A stretch of DNA of 64,000 nucleotides. It comes from Toxotes chatareus. Taxonomy: Eukaryota > Chordata > Actinopteri > Toxotidae. A program made the translations under genes and the position numbers. Shown one piece after another: positions 49,277 through 59,859 of this stretch (position 1 is its first letter; the number at the start of each line of letters is the position of its first letter). The notes beneath the pieces were generated by a model. The model was not told the origin of the DNA. It did no database searches and worked only from the letters and a program-made list of their open reading frames with translations. The stretch is taken from contig CM028882.1 in NCBI GenBank assembly GCA_016801885.1, positions 15,083,047 to 15,147,046 of the forward strand, written 5' to 3'.

Positions 49277-50238
49277 AAACAAAACTCAAAAGACCTTGAC
49301 TGGACAGAAAAACGCTCTTCCTGACGTTTCACTGATGTGTAAATATGTTGTTAAAAAGTTTCTTGTTTGGAAAGAGCTTGAAACAGGGACTGAGCAGTCA
49401 TCAGATACACCATGCTTGATCTTTTTTTTTTTTTTTTTTAAAAAGCAGTTGGATCTTTTCAGATCATGTGAACACACTGAGCAGGTGAAACAGCCACTTG
49501 TGAAGGAGCACACACTGTCTTTTGACCAACCTGTTCTTCAATGACACATAGGAATGACACAAATCTGAAAGCCTTTTGAGTCACTGGCCAGTTACCAATC
49601 AGTGCGTCAATATTTATGATGCATGAGATATACAGGATACAAGTAAAAAAAATAATAATTAGTTGTAATAAATATTTTGTGCATTTAAGTTTGAAACCTG
49701 GTTATCATGGTATAATCAACATCTTGCTGTTAAATAATTTAACCATTTTGGTGGCATTAATGAGATTATTTCATGTTTATCTAAAAAACAGCAGACGGTC
49801 AGAGGCACAGAACATGGGAAGTAGTTAACATTTTCTGATCATATTTGCGTTTCCGATGTTTCCAATAAACTCAGATAAATTATTCTCTTGTGATGTTGAC
49901 TTTTCATCATGTCAAATAATTTCAAAACCTTTCCAACCTGCTGTCTTGCCCTGGTTTTGCTCAAAAAATGCAGTTGTAGCTGATGAATGGTTGCGGACTC
50001 GTTTGATTTAACTACTGTTAACTTTCAGTATGAACAGCAGTATTTGGCTACAACATATGGAGACTGGAGAGAATCAAATCAGAATCAAAGGCCTGTAAAA
50101 CATTTTTTTTTTGCTTTTCACCTGCTAAGGCTGAAAAAGTCAGTAGGACCAAAAGAAATACATCACTGTGTTCCTTAAGGTCTCGCGGCTTTGAAGGTGA
50201 AATTTGTTTGGCGATATCATGTTTGGTTTTTGAATAAA
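49277..50238 (+). terminator. pcsk5: pcsk5 3' UTR with candidate poly(A) signals
   Basis: Non-coding, AT-rich sequence after the PC5B stop. AATAAA occurs at 49667-49672, 49864-49869 and 50233-50238. The middle one is a good candidate end, but none can be proven. An imperfect poly-T run lies at about 49422-49440. Confidence 0.5.
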
Positions 50239-50984
50239 TAACAGTAGTTTGACAGGCCCGAATTGGCTGATAATGAGCCCGTCGGAGCAGCTCCGAAAAT
50301 TTCCCAAAGACTAAACATCAGCATACAAGAAAACAAGAGAAAACAAAGTCCTGTGAGGATTCCAGCGTTCTGACATGGTGCAGGCACATTAGATCCATTC
50401 ATAGGATCAGACAAATTATTACTGTGATTAGCAGTGATAACAGTAGTCATACTAACTGCAGTAAAAGTCAAGTATAAAATAGATAAAAACAGTAACAGTA
50501 GCAGATTTAGTGGTCAGCAATAGCAATTGCAGCATTTTCAATTAAAAAAAATGTAAACATGTTATTGTTTCTGAACAAAAACCTATAAATTTGTGGCTCT
50601 AAACACGGGCACAGGGCCCAAAAGGGGACCTTAGCCAAAGGTCGTGAATGACAGCCAATAGTAGTTTTTGTTTTTGTTTAGTTATTTGCACTTTTTCTTA
50701 ATTTGCCCTCTTCTGTTAAAAACTGAACAAAAATCTTAATTGAAAAAGTAAAATTTAAATTTTGACTTAAAAAGTATTTCTTATTCGCCTAAACTCTTTG
50801 TCCTGTGTTTTATTATGATCATAATCATGATCAACTAATTGAAAATTGAAAAATCACAAAATCATTCAATGATCATGAAAATTCAAATTTTCAATTTTCA
50901 TTCAAGTTTGCATATTGCATTCAGGTCATTATGACGCATTGCTCCGCCCTACACAAAAGTATATAAGCTGCTTTTCTGAGCAAA

Positions 50985-51075
50985 GAAGTATTGATACTGG
51001 TATGGGTATCAGCAGTACTAGCCCTGTATTTACTTGGTATTGGAGCATATCAAATTGCAGTATGGCACACTCTTA
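50985..51075 (+). repeat. possible interspersed repeat fragment
   Basis: tactggtatgggtatcagca, then gtactagccctgtatttact and tggtattggagca resemble a frequent fish repeat. The borders are unclear. Confidence 0.4.
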
Positions 51076-51149
51076 TTAGTTTCTATGTTTTGTTCCGCAA
51101 TACATGGCCTATGATATTATTGTCTGGCTCAATTATCACTGGCCAGTCA

Positions 51150-51240
51150 TTAGCCAATCAGAGATGAGGACCCACCTGGTTGTTAGAGGGGTGGGACTTA
51201 AAAGGGGTAGGTGCATGCCGGGAGAACGCTAGAAACAGGT
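51150..51240 (+). promoter_or_regulatory. candidate promoter (CCAAT and TATA-like)
   Basis: An agccaatcagag CCAAT box at about 51153-51164 and gggacttaaaaggg (TATA-like) at about 51195 stand just upstream of a CpG-rich stretch beginning near 51300. The arrangement suits a transcription start near 51230 on the plus strand. No known gene starts here. Confidence 0.4.
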
Positions 51241-51299
51241 GGACATGGAGATGCTTGTTGTGAGTTTATTCAAATCTGTCAAGTACTGTTGTTCATCAA

Positions 51300-52758
51300 G
51301 GGAAGACCTAAGACTTTGAGACAAAATGTAACTTGATAAAACCGGACGCTGAGCCGTGTGTTGGAGCTGGTTTCAGCTCGTAGTTCAGCTAAACCACGGT
51401 ACCACTTTGACCACCACGTACTACGTGCACCGAGTCCGCCGTTACCGCGCCGGTTTGGAGGAGAGGAGAGGAGAACGTGTGTGCGCGGAACGCAGACTTC
51501 CACCGAGTTTCTGAGTGAGTATGGAGACATTGCTAGCACACTGAGGGAAACAGACCAAGTGTATCAGCCTGTGAATCTCTGTTCTTCAGATGCCGCAACA
51601 GAGGCGCCCGGGGCCTTTCTACCCCGTGAGCCACAGACGCCATTTTGTGCTCACGCCCGCGCACACGCTCGCGCACACACACTCAGCGCGCGAGTCTCCA
51701 TCGCACCGCTCACCTTGGACAGACGGCTTGGAAACGGCTTTCTGGACTTTCTACGAAAAGTGAGTACACACAACATTTCAGTCGACGATTTCAGACTAGC
51801 CCCAACGAGCGCGCCAACGACATGGTTCCGGAAACAGTCACAGTTTACGGCGCCATGTTATGTTTTAAGGTGGAGCTCACCTGGTTCTGCAGTAAATATT
51901 TCTTAAGTCTTGGTGGTTTGACATATTTAAATTCTGGACCGTGATGTGGTTCATATGGTAAAGATAAAGGCTGAACATGACACGCGGGACAGCACAGCCC
52001 CACAGAGATAGTGAGGCCTCTTTGGCCTCCTCAGTTCACGTTAGTAAACCCTCAGTTCACCTCCCACGTGCTCAGGTTATCATGGGTATGTGGAGACAGG
52101 CCTGTAAGTCCTCAGAGTTATTACCCACATAAACATTTATTAGTTATATTGGAGTCCAGAACTGCAGGTCAGTGCGCGCGGACTGTGGCTGTCTAGAGCG
52201 CACCTGCTGCTTTGGCTCACAGGTGAAGCTGAACCTGAGGGCGGTGGTTTGCTCCGAGTGAAGCTCGGACGGTAAAACACCATCATCAGTTTGATCAGTG
52301 TTCATTTTCCGTTTTACTCGTTGAGCAGAATTTAATCAATATTTAAAGATTGTGAAACGCTGCTCAGTGAAGAGAACATGCTGCCGATCTCTAAACCAAC
52401 TGCAGCCAGTCTGAAAATCTTCATCTTTCAGCTTCACCACAGTCATCCTCACTCAAACATCATAGTCTCCAATATGATCAATAACTATGACAGGAATATT
52501 CCATAAGCTCGATCACAGAAGGAGAAATTATTATTCCCTGATCAGTGTGAGGTGTCTGTGTATAAAGCTTCACACAAATGGATTTATATTCAGTGAACTG
52601 ATGTCCACAGAGTATGAGTATTGGACAGGATCAGTCCACTCCGTGTCTTCACAGGTGAACTGGCTCTGACCTGCAGACTCAGACTAAGCTGCTTCTTCTT
52701 CATCTTCTTTTTCTTTCAGGTCCACAAACAGATCAGCATGAGAATAAATCAACTAATT
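51300..52758 (+). ncRNA. candidate unannotated spliced transcript in a CpG-rich region
   Basis: A GC- and CpG-rich stretch (about 51340-51760) contains donors ctgagtgagt (GT at 51515) and aaaagtgagt (GT at 51760). Downstream, a strong acceptor ttctttttctttcag and a perfect gtaagt donor bracket a 39-base candidate exon at 52720-52758. The longest open frame (51358-51906) has low-complexity ARAHARAHT-type sequence and no recognisable domain, so I treat this as non-coding or as the 5' end of a longer gene. Exons are inferred from splice sites alone. Confidence 0.3.
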
Positions 52759-52997
52759 GTAAGTGAAGTTTTTATTCTTCTGCTGGGGTGTGTTTGTGTG
52801 TGTGTGTGTGTCTCTCTCTCTTGCACACACATGCACACACAAGCACACGGCCACTGTGCCAATCTCTCACCCTCTTTTTCTTTCTGTCTCACACACCATG
52901 CCATAATTATTTGTCCGCCCGACCATTTGCCTGTCTGTCTCTCTTTCTCCCTCAAGTGCTCTCTTGCGCTCTAACCCTCTCTCAGCATTGTGTGTTG

Positions 52998-53405
52998 TCG
53001 ATTTTGACCACGTTGGATCAAGAGGCTATATGAGGTATAAGTTTCACTTCTTTGATGCTGGGATGTCTGGTCGCCGTGCCATAACTTTCCCTCCTACAGA
53101 ATTTGTTCCTGTCCATCCAATATGGCTGCCATCGGTTGTCTCTCTCTCTCTCTCTATCAGTTTGTTGGTCGGGCGGTTGTTTATTTGTTTGATTATTGTT
53201 TGCGCGTCGATTTTGACCACGTTGGATCAAGAGGCTATACGAGGTATGCGACTTTCACCTCTTTGATGCTGGGATGTCTGGCCGCCGTGCCATAACTTTT
53301 CCTCCTACAGAATTTGTTCCTGCTCATCCTTCCAACCTGGCTGTTGTCCGTCCATTTTCAAGAGGTATGAGGTTGTTTGCTTGGCCACCGTGCCATCACT
53401 TTACC
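52998..53405 (+). repeat. degenerate tandem repeat, period about 210 bp
   Basis: The block at 52998-53118 (tcgattttgaccacgttgga ... tttgttcctg) returns at 53207-53329 with only a few changes. A third, partial and more diverged copy (gaggtatgag ... ggccaccgtgccatcacttt) lies at about 53360-53405. No coding frame runs through it. Confidence 0.8.
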
Positions 53406-54146
53406 TTGTCTCGGCTGCTGTGCCAGTCTCTGTCCTTCTGTCTCTCTCTGTCTCACACACATGTACACACAGACTCACACTCACACCTCTGTCTCTCTCC
53501 CTCCCTCTAATCAGCCTGCTAGGGGTTGATCTGGGGGCCCAGCATTGGGGCTCTTTATGGCCTGTGTCTCTCTGTCTAATATGGTTGATTTTGGCCTCTC
53601 CCCTCCCCATCCCCATTAGCTCTATGTGGGCTGATTTGAGGACCCTGTGTTGGGTCTGATTTTGCCCCCCCCCATTAGCTTTATTGGCAGATCAGATCAA
53701 CCTAAACACCAAATTTCCAAAGCAGACAAATGATTGGCAGAATATACAGTGATATATAGCAGCAGTTATGTCACATGACAAAATGCTTAAAATAAGACAA
53801 ATTAACTTGAACTTGTGACCATAGTCACAAGTGTGGAAGGATAAATAACACAGGCAGCTGTTTAAAAAAACAAAACAAAAAACAGGCATTTTGATAAGTC
53901 AGACCAACTTCAGCTTTCAGTTTGGATAGTTAAGGTCAGGTTAGTGTAAGGAGCTAAGGCATTATGCTTCAGTGTGTTCTCACAACTGAAGTAAGACAAG
54001 ACTGTGTGTGTCATAGGTCTACTGTATATAGAAGTGATTACTGTTGAGGTAAAAGGTAGAGTGTGAGCAAGGAGGCATCTACTGCCATGTTGGTGTGCTG
54101 GTTGTCTCTTAGGCTGTGATGGCGTTTCCTCCAAGTAGGTGCTGTA

Positions 54147-55486
54147 CACCGTGTCCCAAAAGTTTGTGCACCCCAATAGGCAGTGTTTTTTTCCGTTCGT
54201 CTCCAAAACGGGTTGCACCAGGTCAGCCAGGTGTTGTGAGGTTGTTTAATTAGTTCATCTGTTTGTGATAGGCCTATAAATTTCTTGGTTGACCATGAAG
54301 CATGTCACTGAGAGAACCTTTTTGGTAGTGTTGCCACGATGGCCAAACAAAAATCTGGAAAAGCTGCACATTCAAAGCCTCAAGTCCGTGCTCAAGCCAT
54401 TGCCTTGCGCAGGGCAGGGAAAACTTGCAGGGAGGTAGCTCAGGACCTTGACAGAAGCATACGATGGGTGAAGAAGTGGTGGCAGAGATACCAGAGTTGT
54501 GACTCCCTTGAAGACATGCCCCGTGCAGGTCGCCCCTCAGTTCTGAGTTTGAGGGCCAAGGACCTCATCTGCAAGGCCAAGGGAAAGAGATACCAATCCT
54601 GCCACAGACTCAGTCGAAGACTGAAGAATCTTGGGGAAGCAGTCTCTAAGAGTACCATCCATCGTTTTCTGACTGAGAAACTGGGTCTGAGAGCATACAG
54701 AAGACAGCGGATTCCTCGCCTTAACAAACTGCAAAAGGAGAAGCGGCTTGCTTTTGCAAAGAAGTACACTAAAATGACCCCAAGAGACTGGGAAAACTGG
54801 GTTTTCTCAGATGAGTGCCCAACTCCCAACAGCCAAAACGACTGCATTTACACTGACAATCGAATGGAAGTACCACCTTCTGAACAGGTCAAGTTCAGCG
54901 CCCATTGCATGGTTTGGGGGGAGATGTTATCTTCCGGGCTGTCTGAGCTTCATGTTGTACCCCAGTGCACCACCATCAGCGCTGAGTATTATGTTAAGAA
55001 CATTCTCCAGTCAGTGCTACTTCCCATACTCACCAGAAAGAAGAAATCGGGCCCCGTCACAGCTAGGAAGATGTTCAACAGGTGTGCGGAAATGGTCTTC
55101 ATGCAAGATGGTGCCCCCGCACATACTGCTCGTACAACTCAGCAGTGGTGTTCTGAGCAGCTTCCTGGCTTTCTGCTCAAAGAGGAATGGCCACCCAACT
55201 CCCCTGACCTCAACCCGATTGAAAACTGCTGGGATATCCTGAACAGTCGGATCTTCCACAGCCCACCCCCTCCCACCATGAAGCAGCTCAATGCGAGTGC
55301 TGTGCGGGAGTGGGGCAACATTGAGCCTTCCGTTCTAAAGAACTTAGTGCATTCTATGCCTGACAGGCTGAGGGCAGTAATTAAGATGCCAGGGGGATAC
55401 ACTGGCTTTTGAATAAATGCATTCTGTTGAATATTCACAATCTGAGTTGACTTTTTCTGTGGTGCACGAACTTTTGGGACACGGTG
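54147..55486 (+). mobile_element. Tc1/mariner-superfamily DNA transposon, apparently full length
   Basis: Bounded by inverted terminal repeats of about 26 bases that start CACCGTGTCCCAAAAG and differ at one position (left GTTTGTGCACC, right GTTCGTGCACC in reverse complement). Both ends abut TA (54145-54146 and 55487-55488), the standard Tc1/mariner target duplication. It is 1340 bases and carries one uninterrupted transposase frame. Near-identical ends and an open frame point to a young, possibly active copy. Confidence 0.93.
54339..55412 (+). CDS. Tc1/mariner-type transposase, DD37E (357 aa)
   Basis: Cut-and-paste transposase that binds the element's own ends and moves it to TA sites. The N-terminal third has a paired-like double helix-turn-helix (around ALRRAGKTCREVAQDLDRSI and a second helix-turn-helix after a GRPSVLS linker). 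The catalytic domain shows the first Asp in WVFSDE, the second in FMQDGAPAHTA and the Glu in WPPNSPDLNPIEN. The second Asp and the Glu are separated by 37 residues by my count, so DD37E, not the DD34E of classic Tc1. It resembles vertebrate DD37E Tc1-like families such as TRT, but I could not check this. No stop or frameshift is seen. Confidence 0.93.
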   Translation: MAKQKSGKAAHSKPQVRAQAIALRRAGKTCREVAQDLDRSIRWVKKWWQRYQSCDSLEDMPRAGRPSVLSLRAKDLICKAKGKRYQSCHRLSRRLKNLGEAVSKSTIHRFLTEKLGLRAYRRQRIPRLNKLQKEKRLAFAKKYTKMTPRDWENWVFSDECPTPNSQNDCIYTDNRMEVPPSEQVKFSAHCMVWGEMLSSGLSELHVVPQCTTISAEYYVKNILQSVLLPILTRKKKSGPVTARKMFNRCAEMVFMQDGAPAHTARTTQQWCSEQLPGFLLKEEWPPNSPDLNPIENCWDILNSRIFHSPPPPTMKQLNASAVREWGNIEPSVLKNLVHSMPDRLRAVIKMPGGYTGF

Positions 55487-55765
55487 TATGTTGAAGTTTG
55501 GACAGACCATAAATTCTGCTTAAATGATTCTGTAGCTGCTGTAGTTTGATTATGAGTGAACTGAGGCTTTATTCTGTGGCTGAACTTCCAGTGATGTTGT
55601 CACTCTCTTTATCTGTGCTATTTACTTTTACATTGTCTGTTGCACACATTTCTCCCAAATTGTCAGTTCTGTCTGTTAGCACCCTTTTCATATACTTATT
55701 TGTTTTAGTTTAACTTTACACATTTATGTCTTTCTTTATTCTTTTGTTTTCATAGTTATACTTAA

Positions 55766-56400
55766 ATGTTTGTTGTTGTGAATTTATTTAACGTCACTTG
55801 GATAAAGAAATCCTCATACTCTGTAGTGCTTGATCATTTGTGTTTTGTCATCATTCTTGTGATGTTTGGATTTCACTTGAAATCCAAACATCTCGATCAC
55901 TATGCTGAATATGAGAGGAATGCAGCGCAGAAAAGGAAAATCCCTGCGAGCACGCCCACCTCGTCTGTGGCGGATGTTTTTGAAAAGGCAAGGAAGTTTA
56001 AAACTTAAAGCACTGCAATACTTGGTGCATTTGTTGTTGTTAACGGCCTACGGTTAACATATGGACTATGGCAATCTTTGTTTTGATACACTATTATGTT
56101 GTAGTCCTACAGCGAAAATTTTAAAATGCACTTTACTCATATGCACTTTGCGTTTTTATGAGAGAACATTTAATTTTACAATCTTGTTTAAATTGATTTA
56201 TTTGTTGATACATTAATATTACTTTATGTGATTGCAATGCCTTGCAATTTTAGTGAGGTTAGTACACAGTCATAGCCATAAATGCAATGGTACTAATAAT
56301 TGGCAAAATAATGTGTCTCGGTTTTCAGCCTTGGTTTCCTCATTTTCGGTTTTCCGTTTCGGCCAAGAATTTTCATTTCAGTGCATCCCTAGTGAATTTA
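55766..56400 (+). mobile_element. decayed hAT-like transposon relic with BED-type zinc finger remnant
   Basis: A short frame (55766-56008) ends HLKSKHLDHYAEYERNAAQK then RKIPASTPTSSVADVFEKAR, which looks like the tail of a BED zinc finger as found in hAT/ZBED transposases. Downstream, ttttcatttcagtgcatccc (ending near 56390) resembles a hAT terminus. The middle of a transposase is missing. It cannot be functional as it stands. Confidence 0.5.
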
Positions 56401-56470
56401 TTTAAATTTGTCACTTGGATGAAGAAAACCTTATCCTATGTAATGCTTGATCATTTGTGTTTTGTCTTTT
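55777..56470 (+). repeat. direct duplication of an about 75-bp segment
   Basis: The stretch at about 55777-55850 (gtgaatttatttaa ... cacttggat ... gcttgatcatttgtgttttg) recurs in diverged form at about 56391-56466. The copies flank the hAT-like terminus. It may reflect a nested insertion or a repeat copy broken in two. Confidence 0.6.
55861..55892. repeat. perfect short palindrome
   Basis: gatgtttggatttca is followed by ct and its exact reverse complement: arms of 15 bases with a 2-base loop. It lies within the hAT-like relic. Confidence 0.85.
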
Positions 56471-57600
56471 TTTTTTTTTTTTTTAATTTCTTGCTTTACA
56501 TTTGGACTTTTCTGTCTCTGAGCCCAAGACATGGAGCTGTCAACCTGTTGATATGATTAGTCTGCAAAAGGCTTAAAGTGCAGTAGAAGACAATAGTGTC
56601 TTCTCAGACTGTCTCCATGCATGTCAGGACATTGGACTTGGTAATTACTGCTGAGCCTCTGTGGAAGGGTTTGCAAAGATCACAAGACCACTGCAGAACA
56701 TGCTGAAGAGGAGTTCCACAGGCAATGCAGAACTGGAATGTGATCAAGTTTTGAGTTAAAGGACTGATGGATAGGTCAGTTCAGAGACTCCCAGCAGACT
56801 TTCCACCCTGCAGGGATGGATGCACTGGACTGTTCCACAACAGTATGTGAAAGCAGCAGACAGCAGAGTCAGAGGAAGTGAGAGAGCGGCAACCAAAGGT
56901 AAGATCTGAGGTCATGTTGAAGGTTTGCTTTAGTCTGTTTGCTTTTTACTTATTACTAATGATTGTTTTTTTTTTTTCCTCTGAGTCATATGTCCAACCT
57001 TAATGAATGCTGGAAGGGGAATGTTGTGGCCTGACCTGATCCACCAAGCCCTGGACACATCGTAGATCTCCAGACCTTACCTCTGAAGGACTGTTGCAGC
57101 CCACATCACACAAGTCTGCAAGCTGCTCCTCAAACTACAGGACATGACTAGGAAGTGAGTCTGCTGCATCTAGGAGGTGGATGGGCTGATTTTCTGCATA
57201 GTGAAGCTCAAGTGCTTTTCAGAGTCATGCTGCACTTGCCATAAAATTGCGTTCGTAAACCGCTGGTCTTTTGGTATCAATATGCCGCTATTGCTTGGCG
57301 GAGGAATACTGAACACTAACTCAGGGATATCTGCCACTGTACCTCCTTCAGGCATGGTGGCTTTTCCTGTCCTCCATTGTTAAAATAATATTGAAATATG
57401 GCTAAATAACATTTGTATCTGTGCATATTTGTAGAGGCTGATACTGGGACAATAACAATATTCTGGCAGGCATCAGACAGTGAATCTTTTTTCATATTGT
57501 TCCCTGATTTTTTATGCCTTCTGAGCATAAATTGTTTTTACATTACCTTAATATATGAAAATTTAAAAAAAGAACTTACAAATCTATTTTGATCAAATGA

Positions 57601-59452
57601 TTTATTAGATTAAATTATATAAAATTATGAAAACAGAATTTGTTGAACATTTAACTCTACATGCAGTAACCCTGGTCCCTGTGTAAACTAGAATAAATAC
57701 TTACAGCCTAGACAACATCTGACTTCAGTGGGGTAAAATGTGTTCGGGTTACGAGAACTTCCCTCTTAAAATCTTTGATAGGTTTGATTTAGCAGCACAT
57801 TACAACTTGAAGTTACAGTGAGATCTCCCCTGTTGATTAAGTGCTGATTAAATAAACATAATGGATTATATAGTATACATCATGAAAGAAAAGTGTAAAA
57901 TAGCAGCGACTTTGTTAGCATAATTAGTGAAGTGCTGCTTTCAGTACTGGTTCTTTCGTGTTTTCAGCTGATGATTTTCAAGCTTTAGTAAAGAAACTAA
58001 ACTGATTAAAATGAAATATACAAACAAACTGGCAGACTCAGAACAGGAAGAAAGGTTCTGGCAAAAACAGCGAAATACTTCTTGTGAGAGCATCTCAGCT
58101 ACTGCTGCATGATAAATGTCAACATTCATAAAATATAGTAATCTTTTACTTCCTAAAAAACACTAAAATAAACTAAAACACAATAGACTTAAAAAATCCC
58201 AAATCACAAAGGCAGACTCCTACATGTCATTCATTTAAAACAATTGTTTACAAGGGTTCAAATAAAAAGTATACACTTAGTAGTTAAATGTTTGACTGTT
58301 TCATGTCACTGTCTTTGTAAAAGCTTAACAGGTGCAAACACACACGAAGATCTAAAAAAAGAAAAAAACATTGTTAAGAGCTACTGCTCTTTCTGGGTTT
58401 GAAAATATTTGTTAAAATTCTGAAAGACCCCATTAAATAAATAATGAAGCTGTAATATGTGTACACGGGTTTAAGGAATCTTAAATTGTAAAATTTGTGT
58501 TGTCTGCCGTAAACATCAGAGTAGGGAAGAGGAGCTGTGGACGTAATTTCTCTTGATCTCATCTCTTCTATCGGTGTTTTACTATCTGTAACAAACCCAC
58601 AGACCCCAAATCCAATCTGTTTCAATGTACAAGGGTCATTCATTATTAGGGCAGTGATAAACAGTGCAAGGCGTGTGTCACTTTGGAAAGGAAAACATTT
58701 TCTGAAAGAAGAAAATTAAGAAAAAGCAAGGATACTTTTAACACCATTTACATCGTTTCATTATTTAATCTCCCTGTCTTCACACAAATGCATTGCATTT
58801 AGCCACATCATTGCATAAAGTCATCTAACTGTGCAACCCGTGTTTTTGTTACAGATAATAATGCCCAGACTTTCTGTCTCACCATCTGACAGGGGTCTCA
58901 AGAAAAAAGCACTCTATAAGTGACGCTGTTACAGTGTTGCCTAGATAGTGTTCACAGAGTTGAGTTTATGGTCTATATTTGTGTAGTTCCTTAAAGATTA
59001 TTATAAAACTACTTGTATTTTTCTGGTCACCCTCATCTCAAGATCTGTATTTTTTTTTTTCGTTTAGGTACCTTCTCACATGAAAGATTCTAAACATACA
59101 GCAGGAGCAGTGATGTCCAAGACCTGCATACAGCGATCTGGTATGAATATAAACAAATGAACATAATCTATTAAATGAATGACTGTAACAAACCAATAGA
59201 GGATGTTAAACAACTCTTTAAACACAGAAACACTGACAAGGTGAAAGAGAAATACAATAAAAAAAAAAAAAAAAAAAAAAAAAGGGTTGTTTGTGATTAT
59301 GTCTATGTGCAGCCATGGTGGCCACTGAGAGATCTCAGAAAAAGGCTGTGCATTTTAATGAGTACAAATGGACAAACCTGTGTGTATACAGAAATCTGTT
59401 TGTTTTGGTGTATGTGTGTGTGTATGTAAAGTGCTGCAGTCACAGCCAGCTG
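57601..59452 (-). terminator. rfk: probable rfk 3' UTR with candidate poly(A) signals
   Basis: AT-rich non-coding sequence after the rfk stop. On the minus strand, ATTAAA lies at 59354-59359 and 58764-58769, and AATAAA at 57601-57606. A poly-A/T run lies at about 59261-59283. The true end is not resolved. Confidence 0.3.
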
Positions 59453-59625
59453 TCAGTGACCATTCATAATAGTCTGTGACGTAGATTCTGTGGTGGTGGG
59501 CAGGGCTGAAGATGAGCTGGGGGCGCTGGTGAAGAAGTTGTCGTCTCTCAGTTTGCGATGCTCTGGGACCTCCAGCTTGACCTTGGCTTCCTCAATGTCG
59601 CTGTTGATGGCCGCAATCAGGGCTT
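59453..59625 (-). CDS. rfk: rfk exon 4 (C-terminus)
   Basis: Reads EALIAAINSDIEEAKVKLEV ... LRDDNFFTSAPSSSSALPTT, ending QTIMNGH and TGA (59455-59453). The SSSSALPTTTEST portion is an insertion compared with the mammalian protein. Confidence 0.93.
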
Positions 59626-59815
59626 CTGTTCAGAGAGAAATTAAGACGCGTAGAAAACAAATGAGCGAAGTCAAAATTTGTGTGTTTCACAGAGATGGAA
59701 AAATAAAAATAAAAGGTGTATATGAAACAGGGGAAACATGGTGGGTAAAGAATACAAATGATGAGATAAAATCTGTGAGAGTGGAAAAACTTATCTTTCA
59801 AACCAGGCACTTACA

Positions 59816-59859
<44 letters not shown>

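Noticed and set aside
50838..50912. AT-rich inverted repeat ttgaaaattgaaaa / ttttcaattttca
   Set aside because: Low complexity; such pairs are common by chance in AT-rich DNA, and no element ends were found.
51358..51906. A 182-codon open frame in the CpG-rich region
   Set aside because: It contains low-complexity ARAHARAHT-type sequence, no domain I recognise, and GC-rich DNA in which long open frames arise by chance.
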